Part shown: piece by piece, positions 1-13,560 of the stretch
Numbering within the stretch: the stretch's first letter is position 1
How the letters are laid out: each line of letters opens with the position of its first letter
Assembly (NCBI GenBank): GCA_019843655.1
Contig: JACDQD010000001.1
Coordinates: 41,670,230-41,734,229, forward strand
Direction: 5' to 3'
DNA length: 64,000 nt
Source of the DNA: Lethocerus indicus
Lineage: Eukaryota; Arthropoda; Insecta; Hemiptera; Belostomatidae
Position numbers and translations under genes: made by a program
Notes under the pieces: model-generated
What the model saw: the letters and a program-made list of their open reading frames with translations, nothing else
Databases searched by the model: none
Told to the model about the DNA's origin: nothing

Positions 1-1211
1 AATCGGAATCCGGCCTAAGCAAATATTTCAATATTTGGTTTTTTTTCAGCTTAAAGCCGAATAATCTGTTGACCGATTATTAATTAATAACTCAAATACA
101 GCCTTTACATTACAGGTTTCCTTGGCGGATGAATGGAAAAAGAGAGATTTTCAGTTTTTAGGTTTACCATATTTTGAAAGAAATTTTTAATATTTGTAAC
201 ACGGATAGCTACCCGTAGGAAGGGCTTATTCGAAATGCCCGATTATTTTATTAGGTATATAAATAAATAATAAATTAGTTAGGATCAGCAACTTAAGTAT
301 GCAGGGTTACATTTCATATCCTATAAGTTTTACGTGGAATTTCCATACCCTGCCTTAAACCAGATCCACTCGTTGAATCCCCCTCCTCCTTTATCCTCAC
401 ACCCACGATGGCTTAAACTCCACTGACCTGAACATCTTCCTGAAGATGTATAGCTGGGATACACGTCAAAAGTTCCATCACAGAGTGGCTTCTTTATCAT
501 GAGAAGCAAGCGACAAAATGACACTTCACAATTATACTTATAACGATAAAGGTTGATTTTAAAATTTAAAAAAAAAATATACATTTCTTCAACAGATATT
601 AACAAAATAATGAGAACCCAAGTTGGGCTTTTTGAAAAATGTATAAGGATCGGACATTTTGTCCGCACTGTTAGACAAACTAAGTTAGGGAAGTCTGCGG
701 GACTTTATCCGGTCGGAAACTGGGAAGGATTTCGGGAAAGGGGTCGACCACATTCAGTATGTCCGGGGCGTAAAGGACATCTATTGGTGGCATTTATTTA
801 TCGCGGAGAACTGGCGGTTTTTACGAGGGCGGTCCAAATCCAAGGGGGGTTTACGCCCCCGCGGGATCAATCGAACCGCCACCCCCAAATACACCCCCGC
901 CCTCCTAATAAAATTCCTTCCGTCAATATAAACATAAAATTGAGACGTCGACAAACTTTTGTCCCCCCCCTCCATGGATTTATGCGGCGGCCACCGCGAT
1001 TTTAGAAAACGCCGTTTTATTTTATCCATTTGCCCCCGGCCGTTTCCTATCTATCACTTCTTCCGTCGGTTCTCCTTTCCCGACCGGTTTAAGCGCTGAG
1101 CAGATTCCCGAAGCCCGAGTTAATCTAAACTCTAAACCTGGAATTAAGAACACAGAGCTCGACGACCCTAGGAATCGTCTCCTAACAAGATCAAGCCAAT
1201 TATCTCCAACT
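1..1211. other. unassigned non-coding stretch
   Basis: AT-rich to about 650, then a CpG-rich patch with several C runs. Open frames on both strands (330-668 minus, 553-1005 plus) overlap each other, are low in complexity and match no family I know. I see no promoter, RNA gene or element end. Confidence 0.5.
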
Positions 1212-1322
1212 ACTTTCCGGTAGGATCGCGTCATACTGCGTGAAGAAACTCGGTTAACAGGGGTCGAACCCCGGCTGTTCCGCGATTTTTCCTGTGCTTG
1301 GAAACCACCGAAGCGGGGCCGA
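1212..1322 (-). repeat. dispersed repeat R1, copy 1 (B-box-like core)
   Basis: About 105 bp shared in the same orientation with 20151-20255, at roughly three-quarters identity by eye. Both begin with CTTCCGGTAGGA or a near match and run through the CCCCGGCT core and GATTTTTCC. On the minus strand the core reads GGTTCGACCCC inside GGGG..CCCC arms, an exact fit to the RNA polymerase III B-box consensus GGTTCGANNCC. I could not find a convincing A box at tRNA spacing, so a tRNA-derived SINE is only a possibility. The minus strand also gives similar peptides in both copies (EKSRNSRGSTP versus EKSRDSRGSTP), so a decayed retroelement coding segment is the alternative. Confidence 0.5.
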
Positions 1323-1394
1323 GAGAGAGAGAAAGAGGGAGAGAGAGAGAGAGGGAAAGAGGGCGGGAGGGTGGGAGGGAGGGAGGGAGGGAGT
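1320..1394 (+). repeat. polypurine tract, GA repeat passing into a G-triplet run
   Basis: An imperfect (GA)n tract is followed by consecutive GGG runs separated by one base (about 1361-1391). With at least eight G triplets and one-base loops, this strand fits a G-quadruplex-forming sequence; the purine strand could also form H-DNA. It abuts repeat R1. Confidence 0.8.
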
Positions 1395-4300
1395 GTGATC
1401 GGGTACTATCCCCATACTCGCTCCGAATAACGATCACCTGACGCCCCTGGGCCGTCAATCGATGGATTTTTTCGTCACTCAAATCCGGACGGGTCAAAAT
1501 AGAGGGTTTTTAATTGGAGGATGGACGTGGGCCCCTAACTAATATCGGGACGGGGATCTGGCATTTTTACCCATTAAACGGTAGCACCGCGTTAATTTGA
1601 AATGCCAATGTCCTGTCAATCGCTCCCCATTATTTAGTTCGGCAGTTGGAGCTCGGAGAAAGGTAATCCCAATACACGGATCGGTGTATCTTATTTATTT
1701 ATAATTTCAAATATCTTCTCTGCGAGGTTTCTTCCACGGTCAGTGGCGCGAGAGCTCCAACGCGACTGGACAGGACTGGGGTACTTTGCTCGGAAACGAG
1801 GAAGGGTTAAAGAACCGGTAACCGGGGTTTCGTACATGCCAACCAGAAAGTAGGATCAACTATGACCTAGAAAACAAACTGTCGATTCAGATTTCCAGTC
1901 GGAGGGAAACAAGGAAACTGCTACCGTCATTTGTGTCGAAGGGGAAAAATGCCGCTGCTGCGATATCAGAAGTACGTGTCGGGAGCGGAATTAAATCCGG
2001 AAGCGTGTATCGATTAAGACGGGGTCCGATGATGGGGGGTGGCGGGGTAGGCGCGGCTAATTACATATTTGCCCTGGTATAGGTTTGAACCCCCCAACAG
2101 CCCCTCCTGTCAGACCTCTGCCTCAAACCTCCCGCATCTGGCTTTTCGTTTGTCCCCATAATTAGACCCAGCATAATTCCCCACCCGTGACTACCAACAT
2201 TAATATTCGATATGAAAATTGAACCGGGTAAGTGTATCTATATATTTAATTATAGACAATTCTAGATGATTATATTTAAACAGTTGTAGGCGTAGAATAA
2301 AATAAAAATAAATAAAATAACGAGGAAACATTCTGTAGTTTGAAAAAGTGATCGCTCTAAGTCTGTGTGTATTACACCATGCGACTAAACCTAAAAGTAG
2401 GAAATGATCGGCGGGAGTTCTACCGACGACGGCGGTAAGCACGTCCGGCAGCATACATCGAATACGAATGTTATTAGATCGCCAACTCCATCCCATGATT
2501 CCGTACCGAAGTGATTGGTTCCCTACCCAACACGTAATCTAATATCCGCTTGTTGCATGCTGTCGGCGATTTAAATAAGAAATATTCCCCCCCTCACAAC
2601 TTAAATTTCAACTCTAAACATTACACACCGTTAGATAAAAAAAAACGCCCGGAATGTTTAAACGGGCGGTGGGAGCGAAATTTATCGCGCTTAATGCCAG
2701 GATATTAGACACAGGGGCCGGCACGCACGCTCCGTTTTCAAATTGAGAACTAGTGTAATGTCGAGTTATACAACTTGTACTTCTGTATCGAAAAACCCTG
2801 GGATAAGTTTTAAGCCGGCGGTATTACTATATTTATTCCCATATCGCCTTTCAATTCTCAGCTTGCTTTGCAATTCCCGAAGAGAGAAAATGGAAACGAT
2901 TTGATAGAGCCGTATTCGACTTTGTGTGTGACTTGGAATTGTGTAATTATTTTAAAGTGAATTTTAATGGCGTTCTACACAATACAATAATAAAACGTGT
3001 CCGAAGCCTTTAATAGGCTGGATGTAGATGTGTATACGATTTTTAATTTCAGGATAGCTTTTTCGGCAACATTTTCCCCTACCTGTTCTCAGTCCTCGTT
3101 TCGGATTTATTTCAACTTCTAGCCATAGCCTAATCAACAGATAGTAAGTTCGATGAATGTTAAATTACTCACAGAGCATAACGAAATTCTTTACTGAAAT
3201 TTGAACTTTAAGCATCATGTCGTTTGTAAAATGCTATCTAATTATAAAAATCGGTATCGATAATAAGCATTCTGTCAATGGATATATTTTTTTTACTAAC
3301 AGTGGAACAGGTTCGACTCCTACTCACAGTCAAGGTTGCGATTAGATTGGACTAAGGAATTTATTTTAATAATTACTACAGAAGCTTTGCTACATGCTAG
3401 GAGTGCTATTACAATTGCTATATGTTAACTACCTGGAAAAATTTTTAAATTTTGCTTTTTCTTTATTTATTAATAATTTTATTTATTAACACACGAACAC
3501 CCGTTCGCCCTTCTCATTAAAAATGCAGAATATTTTGTAAATGGTAAATGAGTAGACATATATTTCACAAATCAATACTTACATAGAGTTCTGTCGGAAG
3601 CTTTCTCTGTGCTAGTGGGATACTCGATACGAGCCTCGATATTTCAGTATATCACATTTTAAATTTTTATTTTATTAGTGTATCGCACAACCGTATTACA
3701 GTATGTTGTACCACCATTTTCTACCGACACTCCGTTAAAAAAAAAGTCTAATTTACATAAATATCGCCTCTTTTAATCCCAAGGATCAGGGCCGCGAACC
3801 GATGAATTTGCACTTTCCGCCCGATTTTACCGGACGGAAAATATTTATCGGATTTAATTTCGAGTCGAAAATATCTTGATGGGGGCGGGAAAATGGGCAC
3901 GCGATAGAGTTCTCAATTTTGGCGAGTGTTTAAATTCGAAATTTATGAAGTCGCCGAAAATACGAAAGGTCGGTCTCCTCGCGATCGGAATTGCCCCCCT
4001 CCTTTACCGGAGTTATAACTAGTGCTCGAGTAGCGAGTCCTTTTTCGCCGACGGCCCGGATATAAAGTAGACTCGGGATTTAACAGCTCGCTATCATTGT
4101 TATCGGCAATACCTGTCAATGTACCGAAATCGTTAATTGCAATCGTAAAACAAACGGAATGTGCACATCATTCGACTGTGAATGTTATACGTGCGGATGG
4201 AATAACTCCGCGAGATTCAATATGTTTCAAGTTATATTTTAACACTTTCAACAATTTGGAAAACAAACAGAAGGAACTTTTCTGGAGACGTCGAAATGCC

Positions 4301-5506
4301 GAAATCTGTCACAAATATCATACCAACGAATGGGTACAGAATACGGCTTGAATAATGTTAAATTTTCACTTTATTCTCCTGAAAAAACGATAATCGTTAA
4401 GATTGAATTGTTTCCGGGGGTAAAAACATGCATTTAAACAGTAACAAGCCATATAAAAAATAAATAAAATGGACAAAAAGGATGACCCCATGATATCAAG
4501 AAGTAATTACACTATAAATTCGTATAATAATGAAAATATAATTGGTTTTAATGTAGCAGGCAAATGATAACAGTTTTTCGCTGAATAAATACGTTCCATC
4601 TTATTAACGATGCACAAGTCGTCGTTACAAATGCTAATGTGCCATTTAATTATACAAGCATTTACCGCGGTAACAACGTTTAGCATAACGAACGATGTAC
4701 ATATTTTGTCCACTTACGATTTCAAATCACCACCGAATCTTTCTAATCTTATAAATAGTAATAAAAATTTTATTAATTAAAAAATATATAATTTAATAAG
4801 CTAACAATACTAAATACTTCTTTTATCGAAATCCACTAACTACTACAATCGATAACTAGCCCGGTCGTCAGTTGCAGTATAACGAGCCGGAATCGCGTTT
4901 ATCGAAATTAGGAATTGGTGGCCTCAGTAGTAATCCATTCCGCAACCGGGCATTTAGTGGGCCAAAGCTAGTAGCGATAATGCAGTTGTGGAAGGTTTGC
5001 ATCTGACAGGGCCGGTAACCGCCCAGCAATACAAACCGGGCCATCCCTTTTTACGGATCCACCACCCCCAACGAACCGGCTTTGTTGTTTTCCAAATATT
5101 ATTACTCGCGACATCACACGAATTTATTTCATACCGCTGTCGACCGCCCTCCGCAATGTTTTATCCGTCCAATAATACATTTAGCTCGATTTGAAGCCGC
5201 GGACAAAGCCGGGCTGAAATTCATGGAGTTATTCTATTACGTCATCAATTATCCGCCTCTCGGCCCATTCAGCTATTTATTTTTATTTTATGTCACGACT
5301 ACTGTTTCTGAAATTATATTTATTGACGGCGCGATTTTACACACAAATGTACCTTTTGCAAATGTAGTTTTACATCGGGAAGCTTTTAAATCGGACCGGA
5401 CCGTGGGGTCAGAAAAGTAAGTGGTTGGGACCGGTTCGGGGAACAGGAATACAAGTTACACTTTTCGGCCATTCATTATTTGCTAGACACTTTCTCTTAT
5501 CTTATT
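1395..5506. other. unassigned non-coding stretch
   Basis: AT-rich sequence with CpG-rich islands (1950-2110, 3790-4070). Open frames at 2200-2496 (minus), 4097-4351 (plus) and 5082-5420 (plus) show no domain I recognise. A TATA-like string lies near 4059 without supporting promoter elements. A hairpin with 6-bp arms lies at 2647-2669 next to an A run. Confidence 0.5.
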
Positions 5507-5755
5507 CCTTATTATTCGTGAAATAATCTTCGGCCGCTCGGGACATTATTAATATTGAAGTTATTCCGATGCACTCTGGACCCGAAGAAGAGGCCTCAAA
5601 TAAGGGAATGGAGAGCTGAGATTGCAAGAGTAGATGGTATTCCGAACCTACCCGGACCCCTACCAAACAGGCATCCTACTATTCGTTACTATTCATGAAT
5701 GTTAATAAAGTAATTCGGATACATTCTGAACCTAAAAGAAGGCCAAGATTCGCAA
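5507..5755 (+). repeat. diverged local duplication
   Basis: The segment around 5550-5600 (TTATTCCGATGCACTCTGGA...) reappears around 5702-5751 (TAATTCGGATACATTCTGAA...) in the same orientation at about two-thirds identity. The pair looks like an old tandem duplication. The 5695-6075 open frame begins inside the second copy and has no recognisable product. Confidence 0.4.
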
Positions 5756-6969
5756 AACACGTTTATAATCCCTATTTTCTTTTTACAGGATTGACTAGTT
5801 CCGAACGTCTCGTTAAATCAACAATCGTGAGGCTGTGTAAAATAAAATATTTAAATAGCGGCGACGCTATAAGTAACACTTCTGTCGAGATAAGTCCATC
5901 TATTATTTTGTCTCGATTCTTACGGTTGCCCGAGGCCGGTTTCTTACTCCACGTACTGGACTTAGGTTATTCAACGTACATTCAAGTAGACTTATTCAAG
6001 TCCAAATTTTCATTCGTTTCCGAAATAAGTTTTATTAAACGAAAAGGGGAACGGAGCATGTTGAAATTTAATTAATCATTTTTTTCGTCGGTAGTGCCGA
6101 CGTTTTTTTCGATATTCCCGAAGAACAAATATTGTCGATATTTCAAGAAGGCTGTTTTATAATTGTTAACAATCTGGCTTTAACAGTATAATCATGGGGC
6201 AGGAATATTTCACCGAATAATGGATTTATTCCCGAAACAGCAGCAGTAGATGGGAGCAGAACAACGTGCGATGTTCGTCTCTTGTTTTGATATTCATAGC
6301 TAAGTTTACATAATTACAAAGATATATGTTTCTATACCCGATAGTATAACCGAGATAAATTTAAAATAAAATAATGGCGATTATTATCGACGACGTTAAA
6401 CGTCTCATGTTTCGCAGATAACGTTTCTAGGCCGATTCTCTTATTGTCTCAATCTATAAACAGACTCCCGCACACAGCGTTTACAGTGAGAACTGTCTGA
6501 GGAATTACAATTATTTAAATGCGAGATTCACGAACCAGATAGAGAGGGTCGCCGCATTGTGGCAGGGGGAAAGGGAGGGCCGTTTGATTGATGAGCGAAG
6601 TGTGGCTTCAGGGTTCTCGAATCTCGCCCCATCTTAACCTTATCCCCGCGGAGATATTTCTTTTCGAAAACTCGAAGAAAAGTTTTTCTTCCTTACTTTC
6701 TTTTCTTTTCAGAAAAAAAGTTACAATAAAATATATTCTTTAATCCGGGAACTGCGGAGCTCCAGGTAGAAAAAAATACCCCGGACTCCGAATACGTATC
6801 GGAGTAAATAATAAGGATATGGTTAATAATGGGTTAGTCATTTTTTTTGGTGGGGAGGGAGGAATAATTGTTCCTCCTTAGTAGCGATGTTACTATAAAA
6901 GCCCGAAAACGTGTTAATCGTGACATTTATATAAAGCAAGGTGGTAAAAATCTTTTTAAAAACCAATTG

Positions 6970-6970
<1 letters not shown>
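5756..6970. other. unassigned non-coding stretch
   Basis: No recognisable coding, RNA or element sequence. The rest of the 5695-6075 open frame lies here; its product (about 126 residues) shows no motif I can name. Confidence 0.5.

Positions 6971-6971
<1 letters not shown>

Positions 6972-7060
<89 letters not shown>
6972..7060. repeat. compound microsatellite (CT)n(AT)n
   Basis: An uninterrupted CT run from about 6974 passes directly into an AT run that ends near 7059. The (AT) half is self-complementary. The short open frame through it codes only for SL and YI repeats and is not a gene. Confidence 0.95.
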
Positions 7061-7061
<1 letters not shown>

Positions 7062-7615
7062 GGAAGTAACGGAATGTTAGTATCGCTGCCATCGTGATAG
7101 ATTAGTTTCTTTTTCTAAAAAAAATAATTAAACTCCGGACTGCGAGTCAGAAAAGGAAATTCTGAGGACAGTCAGGGGGATAATCCGTTTACGCCCATAC
7201 TAATAAAGGATAGGCCGCTAATCGTCGTCCCGGTTTAATTAATATAACGCCATTAAAAGCATTTAAACGAACCGTTTCAAACTCGTTTACGATTTCGAGA
7301 GGGGGCGGGTTAAGCCCAAGCGATAAATGTTTAATATATTTACCTCCCCCCGCCTATTAGAAAGAGTTATATTTACCCGAATTATTTCCTGCCCGGTATT
7401 TCATGACTCGCGCTCGATTTCACTGAGCCCACAAACGCCGGTAACAAATTCAAAAATGATAGAATCAGTCGAACAGTCTGCCGGAATGAATGTAGACATG
7501 ATACTTATCGAGTAAGCAAAAATAAAAAATGTCTATATTTTAATTTTCTCCTGATATTTCGAACAGACGCCTGAAAAGGGGCCACGGGATCTGGCCATAC
7601 CCGAAAAATAGGAAA
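7061..7615. other. unassigned non-coding stretch
   Basis: No feature recognised. A 62-codon open frame at 7327-7515 has no recognisable motif. Confidence 0.5.
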
Positions 7616-7740
7616 TAAATGAATATAATTTTAAAAGCCAGTGGGTTTTTCCTCCGTTACTTTCTATTCGTCAATAGTGCTCCGCGAACGCGTCAATGTC
7701 GCTTATTGTACTTCAAAGTATGGTCATAAAACAATTTAAA
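7616..7740 (+). repeat. dispersed repeat R2, copy 1 (retroelement 3'-end-like)
   Basis: Matches 8732-8848 in the same orientation. Shared landmarks in order are AATTTTAAAA, AGCCAG, TTTTCCTCCGTT, ATCGCTTATTGTA (GTCGCTTATTGTA here) and a terminal ATAAAAC followed by an A-rich stretch. The TTATTGT...ATAAAA ending resembles the 3' end of a polyadenylated non-LTR retrotransposon. No coding part can be attached to it, so that reading is inference. Confidence 0.5.
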
Positions 7741-8731
7741 AAATGTATTTTATTTTTTTTTCGGCCGAATAAGCGAGAGTAGACAATATTACTACAATGA
7801 AGTGTTGTTATCACGTACTTGGAATCATCAATAATACACATAACCAACTCTTATATGTTTCAGTTCACTAATAGGGTGAAAGTGATGTCACTTTTCACAA
7901 ATAATTTAAATCATTACTTTATTAGGCGTTATTAAAAAATATTTTTTAATGAACGAGCTTAATGACTGGACAATGGCGCGGCTGTCTGATGAATAAAAGA
8001 GAAAACAACTTAAAGTCCGCGATTTTTAGCCGTATCGGCTATGAATTGCCGGGACGTCCGAAGCGCCTGGTGCTCGGTGGCGGGTTTCGGTGTAAATAAA
8101 CTCTGTGTAAACTCCGTGTTAACTGTTGGGAGGGTTTCGGGTGGGTGATGGCTATCTGTAAACTAACGGGCCACGACAGCTTATCTCACCAACAATTACA
8201 TAGCTCGGTTTTAGCCGTATTTTCCTGAATAACGACCCCCTCCACCTGGAAACGTGAATTAAAATATTCCACAGTTTCCCTTGTACGTCGGTCCGACCGA
8301 GTCCGAATTTTCTAATTCGCTGAGAAACCAATATTTGTAACTCGAGGCTGAGAATTATTCGTATCGTGGAGATATTTAAAACACCTCAGTTAAAATATAT
8401 AATTGAATACACGATATTGATAACATAATATGATACTGTAGTAATTATATAATAGATTTTAAGGAAGGAGATATAAATAGAATGACATACGGAACCATTG
8501 CAGGAATTCAAATTTGAGTACGGCCAAACAATACAACATTAAGACAATTGAAACTGTAGAAACTCACCCTACTATGTCTCCAACCTCTCCTTACATACAA
8601 CAAATCTTGTCCGTGACCTTGTCGTAAAATTGAACTCCAGAATTAAACACCATCCAAATCCTATGGCCAAAACCCTACTTGTTCCTGGCGTCGCAAATGT
8701 TCCTAAGTGGCCTAAATATGCCCAGTGTAAA
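7741..8731. other. spacer between the two R2 copies
   Basis: AT-rich with a CpG-rich patch at 8010-8300. The stretch at 8570-8730 might be a decayed coding part upstream of the second R2 copy, but no readable frame remains. Confidence 0.4.
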
Positions 8732-8848
8732 TAAATGCAATTTTAAAAAGGGTGGTAAGCCAGCGGGGTTTTCCTCCGTTTTTGTTACTAGCGCTAGTTA
8801 AACATCAGTATCGCTTATTGTATTTTTATTGTGGCAATAAAACAGTAA
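8732..8848 (+). repeat. dispersed repeat R2, copy 2 (retroelement 3'-end-like)
   Basis: Partner of 7616-7740, about 1.1 kb downstream in the same orientation. It ends in TGGCAATAAAACAGTAAAA. A shorter match to this terminal part occurs at 23960-24012 (TGTGGTAATAAAACATCTGTAAAA), which supports a dispersed family rather than a local duplication. Confidence 0.5.
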
Positions 8849-11800
8849 AATAACGTTGCGGAAGGTTTGCCAATCAAACGAGATTTAAGATGATTAGACC
8901 AAAGGGACTTTTTTTATGGGTATAGGGGACTTTGACTTTTATGTTTTACGGACAGATTTGAGCCTGTATTATGTACGTATAAATAGTACGCGATACAATT
9001 ATCGGCGTTTGACCGAGACGAGGCGTCGGTCCCAAACGTTGACGCCGCTAAATCGAGGTCCGGTTTACACGGCCATAAGAATTTACGGGGTTTTCCGGGT
9101 TATGCGGTCGTTTACGGCCCCCGTAATTGGGTCGACACTTTTAAAGCTTGGCGGGGCGGAATAAAATTAACAGGAGTGTCGCCGCTAAATCGGGACGCGT
9201 CCGCGGGCAAGCGACTCAGTCGTCGAACACGAAGGAGCGAGTGGAGGGGGGGTGTCGGGGGACCATAAAACGCATATAACGGCAGTAAAACGCATAAAGC
9301 CGTAAAGCACACATTCCGGGGGGTGCTCTCCCCGTGTCAGCCCCAATGTCGGCCGATCCGGGCCCGGCCGCCACTCCAGCTATTCCGCCCTCGTAACTTA
9401 CCATAATTAATGGAGCCCGCGGACCTCTCACGTGTGTTTTCATTTTTCCCCTCCTACCCCATCGGGCGTTATACCACGAGCGGTTCCCGCGTTACCGGAA
9501 TTCTAAAATATCTAATGATGTTTAAGTGACAATAAAAAATTGATGGTATTTCACAACCTCCCGGAGCATTGACAATCAATATTAACATTTGTCTTGGTGC
9601 AATTGTATTCCGTTAAATGCTAATGAAAATTACTTTAATTTCTCTAAATTTTGAAATTCTTCTTATTTTTTAAACACTAGCCCTATTATCGGATAATTCT
9701 CGTTAGGATAAATAAACCTGTAGGGCAATATTCCATCCAGTCCTGACGGAGATTACTGCAGCACGCTTCTATCGGTCACAATGGGTCGCCTAGGTAACCT
9801 GTTTACTTGGGGCCGGTTCCGATAGCGTTTCTAATAATAAGCGCTAGCTAACAATGCCTTCCCAAACGTTGTCGCTTGAAAACGCAGAGATTACGTGCCA
9901 TATACTGTCTTTAATTGTTATAATCATCCTGATAAATATCGCAACATTATTCGAACAAATTTATGCCAAATTAAGATACGAATATACCCTACTGGATACC
10001 GAATATTTAACTGAAACACATTGGGCGTATAAGGTTTTGCCTATAATAGGTGTTACCCTGGGATTCTCTACTCTGGTCTGAGCTGACGGTTGGAGAAAGT
10101 GTGGGATGAAGAAAAGTGTCCCTGATAAAAATTCGCCCACTGTAAAGAGGAAATAAATTATTTCCATTTTAAAGAGACTAGGCAGTATGAATGCATCGCT
10201 TTCACTATTGCAAACACGAAGTAAGAATATCAATACGAATGTCCTCTATACGATACCCACTAAGTACCTTTCCGTCCACCAGACTTTTCATGCCCGAAAG
10301 TACAACCTAATTCGGACACGAAGGGAACGGGGAACGCGTTCATCAAAGTTCATCAGAGCGTCGGGGGTCACTACTTTATTCTGTACGCCTATAAAAACTC
10401 TGTCCAATAAAACGGTCGCACGGAGAGGGCCGTAAATTTAAAAAAAAACGACAATAGTTTAAGTGGAACGGGGGAAAAGTTTTATTCCGGTATCGATCGT
10501 TTGGCCGGGGGGGGGGCCTGTGATGTTTCCGATATTGCGGTCGGAACCGGAAAAGTGGAACGTTCTACGGGGGCAATTTTACACCGCGTACCCAAACTGT
10601 GCCCGAGATAGCACTTTGGCCGTCGCCGGTTCGACGCGTCACCGGTCATTTCCGTTTACGATAGCGTTAATCCGGCGCATAAAAGACTGGATTTCTAGCG
10701 CCGCTATTGCAGCCTAATAACCGTGAAAAACTCCGTCAACTCTCGATCTATAAGCTTATCGCGCGGTCACTATCCCACTAATAGCAATTAAAGCTCATTA
10801 TCTCCCGATGGCCGATAAGGGGCGTTCGTGTTTCCACTGCAATTTTTTTTTCTCATGAAATATTCGCAGTTGGCAGAGCGAAGTGAAACCGTCTCTTACT
10901 TATTATCGCATCGCCGTAAGATGAGGTTCACCGACGGTGAAGTGACTCCTCGAATAACCGGCATTCTTAATTTCTTTGACCTGGCGGTGGAGGGAACGCT
11001 TTTTGAGCTCGAGAATTATCCGCGGAAGCGCTATAATGCGCTCGACCAATTCGCAGGAATTATTTCCCCCGGGTTTTCCTTCTGCGAGGTTTTTTCCGTC
11101 TCCGCCCCCGTCAATACGAAATTCCAAATTATTTAGACAGTAAAGAGATCGAGCATTTAGTTTTAAAGACCTGCCGGGCAGAACGGGTAGAATATTTCAC
11201 CGCTGTACGATCCTACTCGAATCGGGTCTAGCAGTATCCGCCGTCCTAGGGAACGTATATTGGGACTTAATTCATTTAAGTAAACTTATTAATCGCCGGA
11301 ATTTATGGGGGATTTTTATGCCTGTTCTGCCCGAACCGCAGGACCGTCCAATATGTCAGGGGCCGATAATTGCTCGAAGTAAAGCGGGGAGGGGTTTTTA
11401 AATACGCCGGGGCATTATCGGCACCGGCCGGATGCAGCGAACCTAGCGGCGGGTTATCGGCTGGGTAATGTTGCCGCGCCCTTATCTCGGCATAATTAAC
11501 CTTGCCGAATCCACCCGTTAGTTAATTCCCGATATCGGGGCCCGAAACCGAGATAAACCTCCCTGTTATTCACGTCGGCACCCCCCGCATCGCCCCGTCC
11601 ACTCCTGACGCTCTGCCCAATTAACATACGACGGACCTTAGACGTTTCTTAGGGGATATCTACGATATTTATGTTCATTTAAGAGTAATACGTTTTATGT
11701 TCTTTTGGTGGCACATATTTTATGTTCGATATGGTTGGGAAAAATAATGGCTGGCGTCAGCCGAATTTGAAAAAAATTTGGGTTAGGAATCCGCGGTCTA

Positions 11801-12779
11801 AAATATGCTATGTACATTTAAAGACAAACTATCTGTATGTGAATGTTAAGTCTTTACAATATTAACTTATTTACATTTATACGAATTACCAAAAAAGTTA
11901 CGAGATAAAAAATAATATATACAATTTACAACTTTTCGTCCCTCGCTTTTAAGATTTAACTTTTTTCCCTAATTTAACACCGTTGTGGGCACCAGGTTGA
12001 GAATCCCCATTTTAAGGTATAATATAATAATGTTACGATGATTATAATCATTAGTATAATAGAATAAGAAAAAGTACGGTCGATAATTATGCGTATAATA
12101 CATCCAAATGTAATGTAATAACTCTGGAAAAAGATTAAATTGAAAAAAAGAGTGAACGAACAATTCACAAGTACAATTCGCTTCGAAAAATCAATATCCT
12201 CACATTCTTTTATGCAAATATACAACTGTTTGCAATGTATTTCCCGAGCGAACTTCTGTCTCCTATTCTGTGTTGTTCCGTTCGTTTGTTTTTAAATGAG
12301 CCGAAGGCGTACGTCCGATTAAACAGGAACAACTCTACTAACTCGAGTGATTATGTGTCGCGTGACCGCCGCCCGTGTGACGGGATTTAGTGACGTTTTC
12401 AGCCCGAGCCTCTCTCCGGGATTGTTTAATTCTTTTAAGACGATAGCCGGCTGCTATGAGTTTATTATTGGCCGCCACCTGGGTATATAGACGAGGGAAG
12501 ACAGGGGAGAAGTCTCCCTAGGACGATATCCAGAGAAGATCGCTCTCAACAATAAGCGGGTGAGTGTATACTTATTTTTAATTAACAGAAACGATAGACC
12601 AGTTACTGACTTTAATAAGAGACGGAACAACACATATTTCCCAACAGTACAGCTGAAGGATAAAAGGAGCCCTACTCAGGTAAGTCGGTGGTCCATCGAG
12701 AGGATGTCAACGCCTCCCCCCCCCCCGGACATCAGGGTTAGTCATCTCCCTCTCCCTATGTATTATAGTGCATAAAAGG
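8849..12779. other. unassigned non-coding stretch
   Basis: CpG-rich blocks (9010-9480, 10480-10700, 11340-11620) alternate with AT-rich DNA. At 9268-9311 the string TAAAACGCATA occurs twice, and CGCCGCTAAATCG occurs twice between 9040 and 9200. Open frames at 9854-10081, 10463-10717 and 10828-11136 carry no known domain. Near 12483 a TATATAG string is followed at 12555 by a donor-like GTGAGTG, too weak to call a first exon. Confidence 0.5.
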
Positions 12780-13560
12780 ATAACGAAATAAAGGAAGAGA
12801 CTGTCTTGGACGACACCCTGGTTAAGTTAACCGACGGTCGTGCTCCGAAGCATATTCCTGTGTTATTAAACAGGGATTAAACCCTGTCTCCATACAACGG
12901 TGTACACGGAGTAGTGCTCGGGTGCATGCTGAGTATAATCCGGAGAACAGAAGGGAGTCGGATACCCTGAGGCAGGCGCTGAGTGCTAAGGTACAAAGGT
13001 TGAGACGTTTATAAGGTGGCTCAGAAGCGGAGATATCAGAACAGCGTGTTCCAACGGGTAGCACAGCTGACGGTCACCCCCGACCACGTCTCAAGTGCGG
13101 TATAATCTACCCTAAACTGGAAAGCGTATTTCCTACCTGCCGCCAAAGGATGTTGACACCCGGGACCCGTCCAAATATAGCCCGAAAATATGTCTTTCTA
13201 CAAGTTACAGGATGTTTACTTCGTGTATCGCGGATAAAATTTATAGGCATTTAAGTGAGCGCAGGGTTAAAGCGGAGGAGGGTTGCATTAAGGGGTCCCC
13301 GGAGGAATGAACCGAGGTAGCCCCATGTCGATATTACGGCATCAAACTGCTGGTGGAGTACAGTTTCTTGAAACGGAAGGACTCTTCGTGTCAATGCAGG
13401 ACACCAAGTTATCCCTACGAGGAACTACAGGCAGCGTATCCTACGAGAGACTTAGGAGATGTGCAGAAGCATGCACAATACAAAAGATTAAGGCCGGTGC
13501 AAAGTACTGGCTCCTAGAGAATAGGGCACAACGATATCGCCATGACAATACATAGATGCA
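12780..13560 (+). other. possible decayed coding segment, origin unknown
   Basis: Composition here is more balanced than in the flanks, and partial frames run on the plus strand. The longest is 13307-13555 (82 codons, containing the run SYERLRRCAEACTIQKIKAG). Stops and frame changes interrupt every frame before and after it. I do not recognise a family; it may be a worn transposon gene, or chance. Confidence 0.25.

Noticed and set aside
2643..2669. Hairpin with 6-bp GC arms next to an A run, like a bacterial intrinsic terminator on the minus strand
   Set aside because: All other evidence points to eukaryotic DNA, and no gene ends here.
3309..3319. Perfect B-box match GGTTCGACTCC
   Set aside because: No T-stem of 5 bp, no D arm, anticodon arm or acceptor stem around it, so it is not a tRNA gene.
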